A stretch of 64,000 nt of DNA from CAJINA01 sp964647585 (GTDB taxonomy: Bacteria; Desulfobacterota; Desulfobacteria; Desulfobacterales; CAJINA01). Positions 33,111-40,239 of the stretch are shown piece by piece. Both the position numbers and the translations under genes were made by a program. The notes below the pieces were generated by a model. That model searched no databases. It worked only from the letters and a program-made list of their open reading frames with translations, and was not told the origin of the DNA. The stretch spans positions 1 through 64,000 of the forward strand of contig CAZYGG010000008.1 of assembly GCA_964647585.1 (NCBI GenBank), given 5' to 3'. Every line of letters starts with the position of its first letter. Position 1 is the stretch's first letter.

Positions 33111-35840
33111 TTATTTTATGACTGCCCCCACGGCCTCGTCCAGCACTGCCGCCTGTTCTCTTTTATAAATGGCCGGGAACCCGGTTGCCGGGCTGGACGA
33201 CGCCTTGCGGCCAATGTAGTCCGGCCGTTTGGTGGACGCCTCCTCGATCAACGGCTCCACGAATCGCCAGGCCCCCATGTTGGCCGGCTCTTCCTGCACC
33301 CAGATCAGCTTGTATCTTTTTCCCAACCCTGGCAGGGCCTTTTGCAACTGCGCCCCGGGAAAAGGGTAAATCTGCTCCAGGCGGATGATGACCGTATCGG
33401 TCAAACCGAGTTGGGTTCTTCTTTCCAGGAGCTGGTAATAGAGCTTGCCACTGCAGAGCAGCACCCGTTTCACGGAAGTCTGCCCGGCATCATCCACCAG
33501 TACCGGCTTGAAGGTGCCGGAAGTAAGCTCCCGGGTCTGCGACACGGCCAGCGGGTGGCGTAACAGGCTTTTGGGGGTCAGAACCACCAGCGGCAGCCGG
33601 TGTCTGGATACCACCTGGCGCCGCAGCAGGTGAAAGTATTGCGCGGGCGTGGTGGGGTTGCAAACCTGCATGTTATCATCGGCACACAGCTGTAAAAAGC
33701 GCTCGGGACGGGCGCTGGAATGTTCCGGCCCCATCCCCTCCATCCCGTGCGGCAACAGCAGGACCAGCCCGGAAAGCCGTTGCCACTTGGACTGACCGCT
33801 GGCAAAGAAAAGATCGATAATCGCCTGGGCGGTGTTGATAAAATCTCCAAACTGGGCCTCCCAGATCACCAGACCTTCCGGACGAATCATGGCGTAACCG
33901 TATTCAAACCCGAGGACCCCGTACTCGGACAGGTGACTGTTGTAAACGTCAAACCGGCCCTGGCCCTCGTCTATATGGTTCAAAGGGGTATACCCTGCGC
34001 CGGTCTGGGAATCGAAAAGCACGCAGTGCCGCTGGCTGAAGGTTCCCCGGCGCACATCCTGGCCGCTGAGCCGGATGGGCCGCCCCTGTTTTAAAATGGA
34101 CGCAAACGCCAGGCTCTCGGCATTGGCCCAATCAATTCCTTTGCCCGCCTTCACCGTGTCAGCCCGTTTGTCCAGGCCCCGTTTCACCTTTCGATTGATC
34201 GCGAACCCGTCAGGCGTTTTGGCCAGGCGGGTCGCCAGGGACACCAGTTCTCTCCCTTTCACGCTGGTGGCCGGGTGCTTGAAAGAAAACCGACCGTGGA
34301 ACCCGTCCCAATTTTCAAAAAACCGGTCTTCCGGGAAAAGACAGGTGCTGTCTTTTATGTCCGCGTAATCCTGCTCGAGTCGCCGGCTCAACGGGTCTGC
34401 GATTCCGGCCAGGTCCTTTTTCGAGATGATCTTCTCCGCCAGCAACGTTTCAGCGTAAGCATCATTCAGGGCCGGCCGGGTTTTGATACGGGCATACATC
34501 AGCGGCTGGGTAAAATAGGGGTCATCGCCCTCATTGTGACCGAAGCGCCGGTAGCAAACCAGGTCAATCACCACGTCTTTGTTAAACGTCCGCCGGTAGG
34601 CCTCAGCCAGCCTGGCAACATGAACCACCGCTTCGGGGTCCTCTCCGTGCACATGAAAGATCGGGACCATCAACATCTTGGCGACATCGGTGGAGTAGCG
34701 GGTAGAACGCGCGTCTTCAGGCAGCGTGGTATATCCGATCTGGTTGTTGATAATGACATGGATCGTACCGCCGGTGCGATATCCTTCCAGGGCAGACATG
34801 TTGAGGGTTTCGGCAACGACCCCCTGACCTGCAAAAGCCGCGTCACCGTGAAGACACACCGGCATAATTTTGGTGAAACCCACCTGCGGGTCATCCGTTT
34901 CAAGTTCCTGCCTGGCCCGGGCAATCCCCTCGACAACCGGATCAACCGCTTCAAGATGACTCGGGTTGTTCACCAGGTACATCCGGAGGTTGTGGCCGCC
35001 GGTGGTAACGATATCCGCCAGGTAGCCATTGTGATATTTGACATCGCCGGCACCCACCAGCTGATCCGGATCGTAGCAGCTCTCAAATTCAGCGAATATT
35101 TCCGAATAGGGTCTTTCCAGAACATTTGTCTGAACGTTGAGCCGGCCCCGGTGGGCCATGCCGAGTATGATCTGGCCGACCCCGTTTTCAGCAGCGGTTT
35201 CCGTCAAGGCATCCAAAAAAGGAATCAGGGCGTCGCCCCCCTCCAGTGAAAATCGGGTAACGCCGGCGTACTTCTTGTTGAGAAAACCTTCAAATCCGGT
35301 CGACTGGACCAGTTTTTCAAGAATTTTTTGTTTTTCCGCGGGGCTGAAGGCCGTCCGGTTTCGGGCCGGCTCCATCCGCTCCTGCAGCCAGAGCCGTTCC
35401 GCCGGATCCTGAAGGTGCATGTATTCGACCCCGATTGAGCGACAATAGGTCTCTTTTAAGGCCTGGATGATATCCTTGAGGGTGGCATCGGTCTTGAAAA
35501 GGGTTTCCGGAGCGATAAAGCGGCTGTCCAGTTCTTCGAGAGACAGGCCGAAAGCGTCCAGGTCAAGCAGGGGGTGTTCGGTGGGGCAGGCGCTCAGGGG
35601 ATCCATACAGGCCAGCAGGTGGCCGATATCCCGATACCGGTAAATCAGCGCGGCCACCTCAGCCTGGTTGGCCGCCTGGCCTCGCACCGGTTCACCCGGT
35701 CCACCCAGATTCCCCGCGTAGGCAATCTCGAATCCTTTGAAAAAATGCTGCCAGTCCGGGGAAACGGAGTCGGGATCCGCCTTCCACTTTTCATACTGGG
35801 CTTCGTAATAATCGATATTCAGGGTCTCATCCTGTTTCAT
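33111..35840 (-). CDS. sucA: 2-oxoglutarate dehydrogenase E1
   Basis: A 909-residue thiamine-diphosphate E1 subunit. N-terminal 'YYEAQYEKWKADPDSVSPDWQHFF', the family segments 'GVEYMHLQDPAERLWLQERME' and 'LGMAHRGRLNVQTNVL', TPP-binding 'GDAAFAGQGVVAETLNMSAL' and 'IIVNNQIGYTT'-type helix, and the C-terminal transketolase-like half ('FDVYNSHLSEYGVLGFEYGYA', 'LLLPHGMEGMGPEHSSARPERFLQ'). It decarboxylates 2-oxoglutarate and succinylates E2. A full NAD-linked complex is notable in an anaerobe, where ferredoxin-linked oxidoreductase is common. Confidence 0.96.
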   Translation of the reverse strand: MKQDETLNIDYYEAQYEKWKADPDSVSPDWQHFFKGFEIAYAGNLGGPGEPVRGQAANQAEVAALIYRYRDIGHLLACMDPLSACPTEHPLLDLDAFGLSLEELDSRFIAPETLFKTDATLKDIIQALKETYCRSIGVEYMHLQDPAERLWLQERMEPARNRTAFSPAEKQKILEKLVQSTGFEGFLNKKYAGVTRFSLEGGDALIPFLDALTETAAENGVGQIILGMAHRGRLNVQTNVLERPYSEIFAEFESCYDPDQLVGAGDVKYHNGYLADIVTTGGHNLRMYLVNNPSHLEAVDPVVEGIARARQELETDDPQVGFTKIMPVCLHGDAAFAGQGVVAETLNMSALEGYRTGGTIHVIINNQIGYTTLPEDARSTRYSTDVAKMLMVPIFHVHGEDPEAVVHVARLAEAYRRTFNKDVVIDLVCYRRFGHNEGDDPYFTQPLMYARIKTRPALNDAYAETLLAEKIISKKDLAGIADPLSRRLEQDYADIKDSTCLFPEDRFFENWDGFHGRFSFKHPATSVKGRELVSLATRLAKTPDGFAINRKVKRGLDKRADTVKAGKGIDWANAESLAFASILKQGRPIRLSGQDVRRGTFSQRHCVLFDSQTGAGYTPLNHIDEGQGRFDVYNSHLSEYGVLGFEYGYAMIRPEGLVIWEAQFGDFINTAQAIIDLFFASGQSKWQRLSGLVLLLPHGMEGMGPEHSSARPERFLQLCADDNMQVCNPTTPAQYFHLLRRQVVSRHRLPLVVLTPKSLLRHPLAVSQTRELTSGTFKPVLVDDAGQTSVKRVLLCSGKLYYQLLERRTQLGLTDTVIIRLEQIYPFPGAQLQKALPGLGKRYKLIWVQEEPANMGAWRFVEPLIEEASTKRPDYIGRKASSSPATGFPAIYKREQAAVLDEAVGAVIK

Positions 35841-36226
35841 CCGTCGTCCCTCATCAATAGAGGACCGTTTGCTGGTCCTCTGCCCGGTTGCGGGTATGCT
35901 GCTGATCGAACGGCCAGGGTGTCAGGCCGCTGTGGAATTATTCTGAAAGAGGTTTTGTTACTGGAAGCTTTTACAAAACATATCGGTATCGTAGCAGCTT
36001 GTAAAGATATAAAGAAACCTGGCCCTTTGGGCCAGGTTTCAGGTTGACAGGCTGTAGGCCTTTAGGCTGAAGGAAAATTCGTAAATCCAGAATCATGAAT
36101 ATAGCTATTGGCTCTTAGCGGTTCTGTACAACCTTGGTTTTTATCTATTTCATCTATAATTGCCAATCATGGATAGAGACTACCTAACAGTCTTCAGCCT
36201 ACAGCCTAAACACCTGTACGCATCGT
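35841..36226. other. Intergenic region upstream of sucA
   Basis: 386 bp. It contains the terminator at 36015-36039, repeat fragments of the 'AGGTTGACAGGCTGTAGGCC' / 'CTTCAGCCTACAGCC' type (36040-36200) and a degraded copy of the element found at 3431-3594 (about 36100-36178). The sucA promoter should lie in 35841-36010; no clear boxes seen. Confidence 0.5.
36015..36039 (-). terminator. Perfect hairpin terminator
   Basis: AAACCTGGCCC and GGGCCAGGTTT form an 11-bp stem with a TTT loop. On the minus strand it is followed by TCTTTAT, so it most likely ends the transcript of the small gene at 36227-36445 before sucA begins. Confidence 0.85.
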
Positions 36227-36445
36227 TCAATCCTTTCCGGGCCAGGGTTGATCCCGGTCAGCCACATGATAGCAAAACCGGTCCCACTCGAATTCCTTGA
36301 GGCTGATAGGGCACTTGAGCTTGACCTTCCTTGCCGTTACCCCAACGACCTCCCAGTCACCTTTGCGGGGACCGTCGGCGATATTGATCTTCTGGCCCGC
36401 CTCAAACGGAAAGGGGCTGAATATGTTTACCTTGTGCTGTGCCAT
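36227..36445 (-). CDS. Small hypothetical protein
   Basis: 72 residues: 'INIFSPFPFEAGQKINIADGPRKGDWEVVGVT'-type N-terminal beta-rich stretch, then 'VKLKCPISLKEFEWDRFCYHV' with two Cys. The short beta strands and 'GPRKGDWEVVGV' suggest an SH3-like or small OB barrel. AAGGAGTAG ribosome-binding site precedes the ATG. Own terminator downstream. No function assigned. Confidence 0.75.
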   Translation of the reverse strand: MAQHKVNIFSPFPFEAGQKINIADGPRKGDWEVVGVTARKVKLKCPISLKEFEWDRFCYHVADRDQPWPGKD

Positions 36446-36510
36446 TTCTACTCCTTACGATTTAACGGGCTCATTCTTGGATTAACGACTCCTGCCGGCG
36501 CTTTTACCCT

Positions 36511-36599
36511 GTCACTCTGAGCGAAGCGAAGAGTCCCTTTCACGTTGAAGTTGTCTTACATTGTGGGGGATTCTTCGTCGCTGCACTCCTCAGGATGAC
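36511..36599. repeat. 89-bp palindromic repeat, copy 4
   Basis: Starts GTCACTCTGAGCGAAGCGAA and ends TGCACTCCTCAGGATGAC. Located between the DUF3786 gene and the small gene at 36227, both on the minus strand. Confidence 0.85.
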
Positions 36600-36650
36600 A
36601 GTAAAATCAAAAAAGTTATATGTTATCCGGGCTGTTTCCCGTTAAACGCA

Positions 36651-37472
36651 TCAAGTCTCACATAACAGCTGCCGGAGCCGCTCACTGAGAAACATGATTG
36701 ATTCAATGTCCAGGTGGTCGGTTATGGTTTCGTCAAACAGGAACTTGGCCATCGGTTCGAATCCGTCTTCCGGGTCTTCATCCCAGAACATCAGGGTGAC
36801 CGGCACCCGGGGAAGGGGTTGAAAATAGAAATTCAGGCCGGATGATTCCCGGTCATCGGTCCGTTCCTCGCCACCGATAGCCGCCGCCGACGCTTTTAGT
36901 TCGTCCGCCTTTCCCCGGAAACGTTGTATCAGGGGTGTCTCAACCTGTTCGATCATCGACTTGATTTTTGAGACAGTGTTGGGGAACTCCACAAAGCCTT
37001 TCCATTTCCCGGAAGGCTCACGGCGTCCCCCCTGGGCCATGTGGTTGTAAATGAACACCTGTTCATAGCGGGTCAGTTCGGAACCATCTTTTTTACTGAT
37101 TGAATCTGCATCTATGAAAAGGGCAGAGGTAAAATAGGGAAGTTCCAGGCAAATGGTCTCAGCACGGGTGCCCAAACGGCCCCCGATTCGGTCGGGCAGG
37201 TCTTCAATCCGCATGGATGTCGCTCTCTGGCGCGCCCACGCCAGTGCGTCGGCGGCATTATCCCGCTTGGTCCAGCGTCCCTCTTTGTATTGCTGTTCAA
37301 GTTCCGGTTTGCATTCGGCGAGCTGGTCCGCCTCCACATGGGGACACCCCCCGAGGTCATGTTTATCAGCGACCACTTTACTGGCAAACGCCAGGCAGGT
37401 GGGCGCCCCGCAATCACCGCAATTGGTCTTCGGCAACACATCACGATAAAGATCTACCACGGAAAGCGCCAT
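36651..37472 (-). CDS. DUF3786 protein with N-terminal four-Cys Fe-S domain
   Basis: 273 residues. The N terminus 'DLYRDVLPKTNCGDCGAPTCLAFASKVV...GCPHV' is the putative Fe-S domain (PF04060 type, as in the corrinoid Fe-S protein large subunit), with CxxCxxxxC then C. The rest is a DUF3786 domain ('FNHMAQGGRREPSGKWKGFVEFPNT'-like and 'LPRVPVTLMFWDEDPEDGFEPMAKFLFDETITDHLDIES'). Function of the family is unknown; fusion with the CFeSP-type domain suggests redox or C1/corrinoid chemistry. Start ATG 37472 is chosen over a GTG 9 bp upstream because GGAGG lies at correct spacing. It follows the ferritin-like gene by 2 bp. Confidence 0.85.
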   Translation of the reverse strand: MALSVVDLYRDVLPKTNCGDCGAPTCLAFASKVVADKHDLGGCPHVEADQLAECKPELEQQYKEGRWTKRDNAADALAWARQRATSMRIEDLPDRIGGRLGTRAETICLELPYFTSALFIDADSISKKDGSELTRYEQVFIYNHMAQGGRREPSGKWKGFVEFPNTVSKIKSMIEQVETPLIQRFRGKADELKASAAAIGGEERTDDRESSGLNFYFQPLPRVPVTLMFWDEDPEDGFEPMAKFLFDETITDHLDIESIMFLSERLRQLLCET

Positions 37473-37474
37473 AT

Positions 37475-37930
37475 CTACCACACCTCCGGATACCCGATAT
37501 CCACGAAGGCCTTTTCCATTTTGTTTTTGTGCCCCTTTTCCATGGTGGCCAAATCCTCAAAGACCTTCTTTTTATCAGGATCGTCACAGGCCGCCGCCAT
37601 TTGCAGGTACTGGTTCATGGCGTCTTCCTCATTTTTCATGGCCAGGGCAATGGCATCGGCCGGTTTCATCTCCATGGAAAGCTCTGGCTTTTCAATCGTT
37701 TCGGCCACCTTGAAGTCAACCGAATCCCGGAAATACTGTTTGATGCTCTCACTGTTAAGGATTTTTTCCAGAATCCGCTTGTGCCCCCTCTCGTCATCAG
37801 CCAGTTCGGCGAACATTTTCTTTAGATAAGGGTCTTCAACTTTATCCGACGCCTCCTGGTAAAACAGACTTGCTGCGATTTCCTCGCCTATGGCCATTTC
37901 GACAATTTTTTTATACTCCTGCAGTTCCAT
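37475..37930 (-). CDS. Ferritin-like diiron protein
   Basis: 151-residue four-helix bundle with ligands in 'AIGEEIAASLFYQEAS', 'LADDERGHKRIL', 'AMKNEEDAMNQYLQM' and 'LATMEKGHKNKM'. No rubredoxin domain. ATG 37930 is preceded by a GGGGGAAGG stretch; the open frame upstream is not protein-like. Forms a two-gene unit with the DUF3786 protein and is divergent from the selenocysteine rhodanese-ferritin fusion, itself a ferritin-like protein, so the intergenic region may co-regulate both. Confidence 0.88.
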   Translation of the reverse strand: MELQEYKKIVEMAIGEEIAASLFYQEASDKVEDPYLKKMFAELADDERGHKRILEKILNSESIKQYFRDSVDFKVAETIEKPELSMEMKPADAIALAMKNEEDAMNQYLQMAAACDDPDKKKVFEDLATMEKGHKNKMEKAFVDIGYPEVW

Positions 37931-38069
37931 AACCTTCCCCCTTTCGAATGGCATCCGGGTTATCGATAGTTGTGCGGTGTATTTTCTGAAAAATGGTACT
38001 GATAAATATTGAGAAAAGACTGCAATCTCCATGCCACCCCGGGAACAATCCTGTTGCGCTCTCCAATTG

Positions 38070-38102
38070 ATACCAGAGACCTTATCTGGTATGGGTTTTG
38101 CT
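38070..38102 (+). promoter_or_regulatory. Sigma54-like promoter overlapped by an inverted repeat
   Basis: TGGTATG-ggtt-TTGCT (38087-38102) fits the sigma54 consensus TGGCACG-N4-TTGCW with both GG and GC in place. An inverted repeat, ATACCAGA (38070-38077) and TCTGGTAT (38085-38092), spaced by 7 bp, overlaps the -24 element. It is about 57 bp before the start of the selenocysteine rhodanese-ferritin gene. Confidence 0.5.
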
Positions 38103-38158
38103 ACATAAAAACCTCAGCCAGATCTAATATTACTAAAACCTAATAAGTGAGGTCCCCC

Positions 38159-38998
38159 ATGCGTTGGAAACAGTTCTTTACCCCTGTGGAGTCCGTGGAT
38201 TCCGGACAAGCCAGAGAGATGATGGCCAAAACCGCCACCGGTGACATGACGATTCTGGATGTCCGCCAGCCAAGCGAATACAGTGCCGGCCACATCCCCG
38301 GCGCAACCCTGATCCCCCTGCCCCAGTTAGGGGACCGGCTTTCGGAACTGGACCGGCAAAAGCCGCTGATGGTTTACTGAGCGGTCGGCGGCCGCAGCCG
38401 GGTTGCTGCGCAGATGCTGGCCGGGAAAGGCTTTGCGAATATCTATAACCTCGCCGGGGGCATACGGGCTTTTGATGGTACTGCTGCGGTCGGTTCCCAG
38501 GACCTTGGCCTGGCTCTCTTCGCAGGCAAGGAATCCGGGCCGGAAGCACTGCTGGTAGCCTTTGGCCTGGAAACCGGCCTCAAGGAATTCTACGCCACCC
38601 AGGCAAATGCGGCCGCCGCTCCAGAAGTGAAGGCGCTGTTCAACAAGTTGGGTAGCATTGAGGTAAAACACCAGGACAGGCTCGTTGAGGAGTACAACCG
38701 GCTTACCGGCAAAACCGCAACCCGGGAGGAACTGGAAACGCTGACATCCGGCCCGGATATGGAAGGCGGCCTCACTACGGAAGAATACATGAACCTTTTC
38801 AATCCTGATCTGGAATCGGTGGTGGATATCGTCTCGATCGCCATATCCATCGAGGGCCAGGCCTTAGATCTTTACATGCGCGCTGCAGCGGACAGCAGTG
38901 ATGAAGAGGGCCGCCATATGCTGACGCAAATGGCCGATGAGGAAAAAACCCATATGGCCCTGCTGGGAGATCTGCTGGATGAAGTATTGGCCACATGA
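38159..38998 (+). CDS. Selenocysteine rhodanese fused to a ferritin-like diiron domain
   Basis: 279 residues if the in-frame UGA at 38378-38380 is read as selenocysteine (Sec74). Residues 15-105 are a rhodanese: 'ILDVRQPSEYSAGHIPGATLIPLPQL', then 'KPLMVY-U-AVGGRSRVAAQML...IYNLAGGIRAF', with Sec exactly at the catalytic Cys (normally VYCxxGxRS). Residues 130-275 are a ferritin-like bundle with 'FGLETGLKEFYA', 'IEVKHQDRL', 'AISIEGQALDLYM' and 'MADEEKTHMALL'. Reading UGA as stop would leave a 73-residue catalytically dead stub and an orphan frame of the same phase. Rhodaneses move sulfane sulfur; a Sec version could move Se or S or reduce peroxides at the diiron site. GTGAGG precedes ATG 38159. 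Confidence 0.92.
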
Positions 38999-39083
38999 AC
39001 ATAAGGTTGTATTTGGGTTCAGGGGTTTGCATTCACTCCCTCACCGGGTACGGGGAACCGACAAGACTTCATTCGAGGACACT

Positions 39084-40190
39084 ATGCAAAAACGACTTGT
39101 TTTAATCGGCGCGGGGCATGCCCACATGGTCACGCTCAAGAACCTGCAGCAGTTCGTGGAACGGGGATACGCGGTAACCGTCGTCGGCCCGTCAGCAGAT
39201 CACTACTACTCGGGTATGGGGCCGGGCATGCTCGGTAAAACCTATAGACCGGGGGAGATCCGGTTTGCCGTAAAAAAGATGACCGAAACCAGGGGGGGAA
39301 TATTCGTCACAGGCAAGGCCCAAAGCCTGGACCCGGACCGCAAGATTATCCGGCTGGAAGACGGACAGGAAATCCCCTACGATGTGGCCTCCTGCAACGC
39401 GGGCAGCTACGTCCCCGGCCTGGAAGGCCTGAATGAATCCGAGAACATCTTTGCCGTCAAACCCATCGAAAGGCTTCAGCAAGCCCAGAAAAAGATTATT
39501 CAGCTCGGTGAAAACGGATCCGGCCGCATCGCCATCATCGGCGGCGGCGCCTCGTCGGTGGAAGTGGCCGGCAACGTCGTAGCCCTGCTGCAAAAACACG
39601 GTCTCAAAGGTGTTTCGGTGAAGATCTTCGCCGGCAAAGGCCTAATGTCACGGTTCCCCGCCTGGATCGGCCGGCACGCGGAAAAATCCCTGTCCGCTCG
39701 GGGGGTAAAAATCCACAGAGGCAGCTACGTCTCAGGGATGGCCGGCGGCGAGGTCTCCCTGGAATCCGGCGAAACCCACCCGGCCGACCTGATCTTTCTG
39801 GCCCGGGGCGTAAAACCATCCCGGATGTTCGCTGACTCAAACCTGCCCACCGGCCCTGACGGCGGCCTGCTGGTCAACCAATACCTGCAGTGCACCCAGT
39901 ACCCGGAGCTTTTCGGGGGTGGCGACTGTATCTATTTTGAAGACGATCCGCTGGACAAAGTGGGGGTCTACGCCGTGCGCCAGAACCCGGTCCTCTTTGC
40001 CAACCTCATGGCCGCCCTGGAAGGCAGCCCGCTGCAGCCCTTTGATCCGGGCGGCAACTACCTGCTCATTTTCAATCTCGGCGACGGCACCGGCATACTC
40101 AGCAAGGGATTCTGGCGTCTCACCGGCAAAATGGCCTTTAAAATCAAGGATTACATCGACCGGAAATTCATAACGGCGTTTCAGGAGTAA
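39084..40190 (+). CDS. FAD-dependent NAD(P)H oxidoreductase, SelD-N-terminal-domain type
   Basis: 368 residues. N-terminal 'LVLIGAGHAHMVTLKNLQQF', 'YYSGMGPGMLGKTYRPGEIRF', 'ASCNAGSYVPG', NAD-binding 'AIIGGGASSVEVAGNVVAL', and C-terminal 'LFGGGDCIYFED'. The 'GAGHAH' start is typical of NDH-2-like flavoproteins found as N-terminal partners of selenophosphate synthetase SelD (TIGR03169-type). Here it is stand-alone and 85 bp after a predicted selenoprotein gene, so a link to selenium or sulfur redox is possible but unproven. Start ATG 39084 with GAGGA upstream; a longer frame to 38937 overlaps the previous gene. Its 3' part is duplicated at 42823-42946. Confidence 0.87.
   Translation: MQKRLVLIGAGHAHMVTLKNLQQFVERGYAVTVVGPSADHYYSGMGPGMLGKTYRPGEIRFAVKKMTETRGGIFVTGKAQSLDPDRKIIRLEDGQEIPYDVASCNAGSYVPGLEGLNESENIFAVKPIERLQQAQKKIIQLGENGSGRIAIIGGGASSVEVAGNVVALLQKHGLKGVSVKIFAGKGLMSRFPAWIGRHAEKSLSARGVKIHRGSYVSGMAGGEVSLESGETHPADLIFLARGVKPSRMFADSNLPTGPDGGLLVNQYLQCTQYPELFGGGDCIYFEDDPLDKVGVYAVRQNPVLFANLMAALEGSPLQPFDPGGNYLLIFNLGDGTGILSKGFWRLTGKMAFKIKDYIDRKFITAFQE
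40032..40156. repeat. Left copy of a 125-bp direct duplication (within the flavoprotein gene)
   Basis: Runs from CTGCAGCCCTTTGATCCG to AAGGATTACAT in the coding 3' third of the flavoprotein. The copy at 42823-42946 is nearly identical. Confidence 0.88.
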
Positions 40191-40239
40191 GTGCCCCGCA
40201 TGGTATCTCAATACGGCATTCATCAAACAAAGGACTGCT

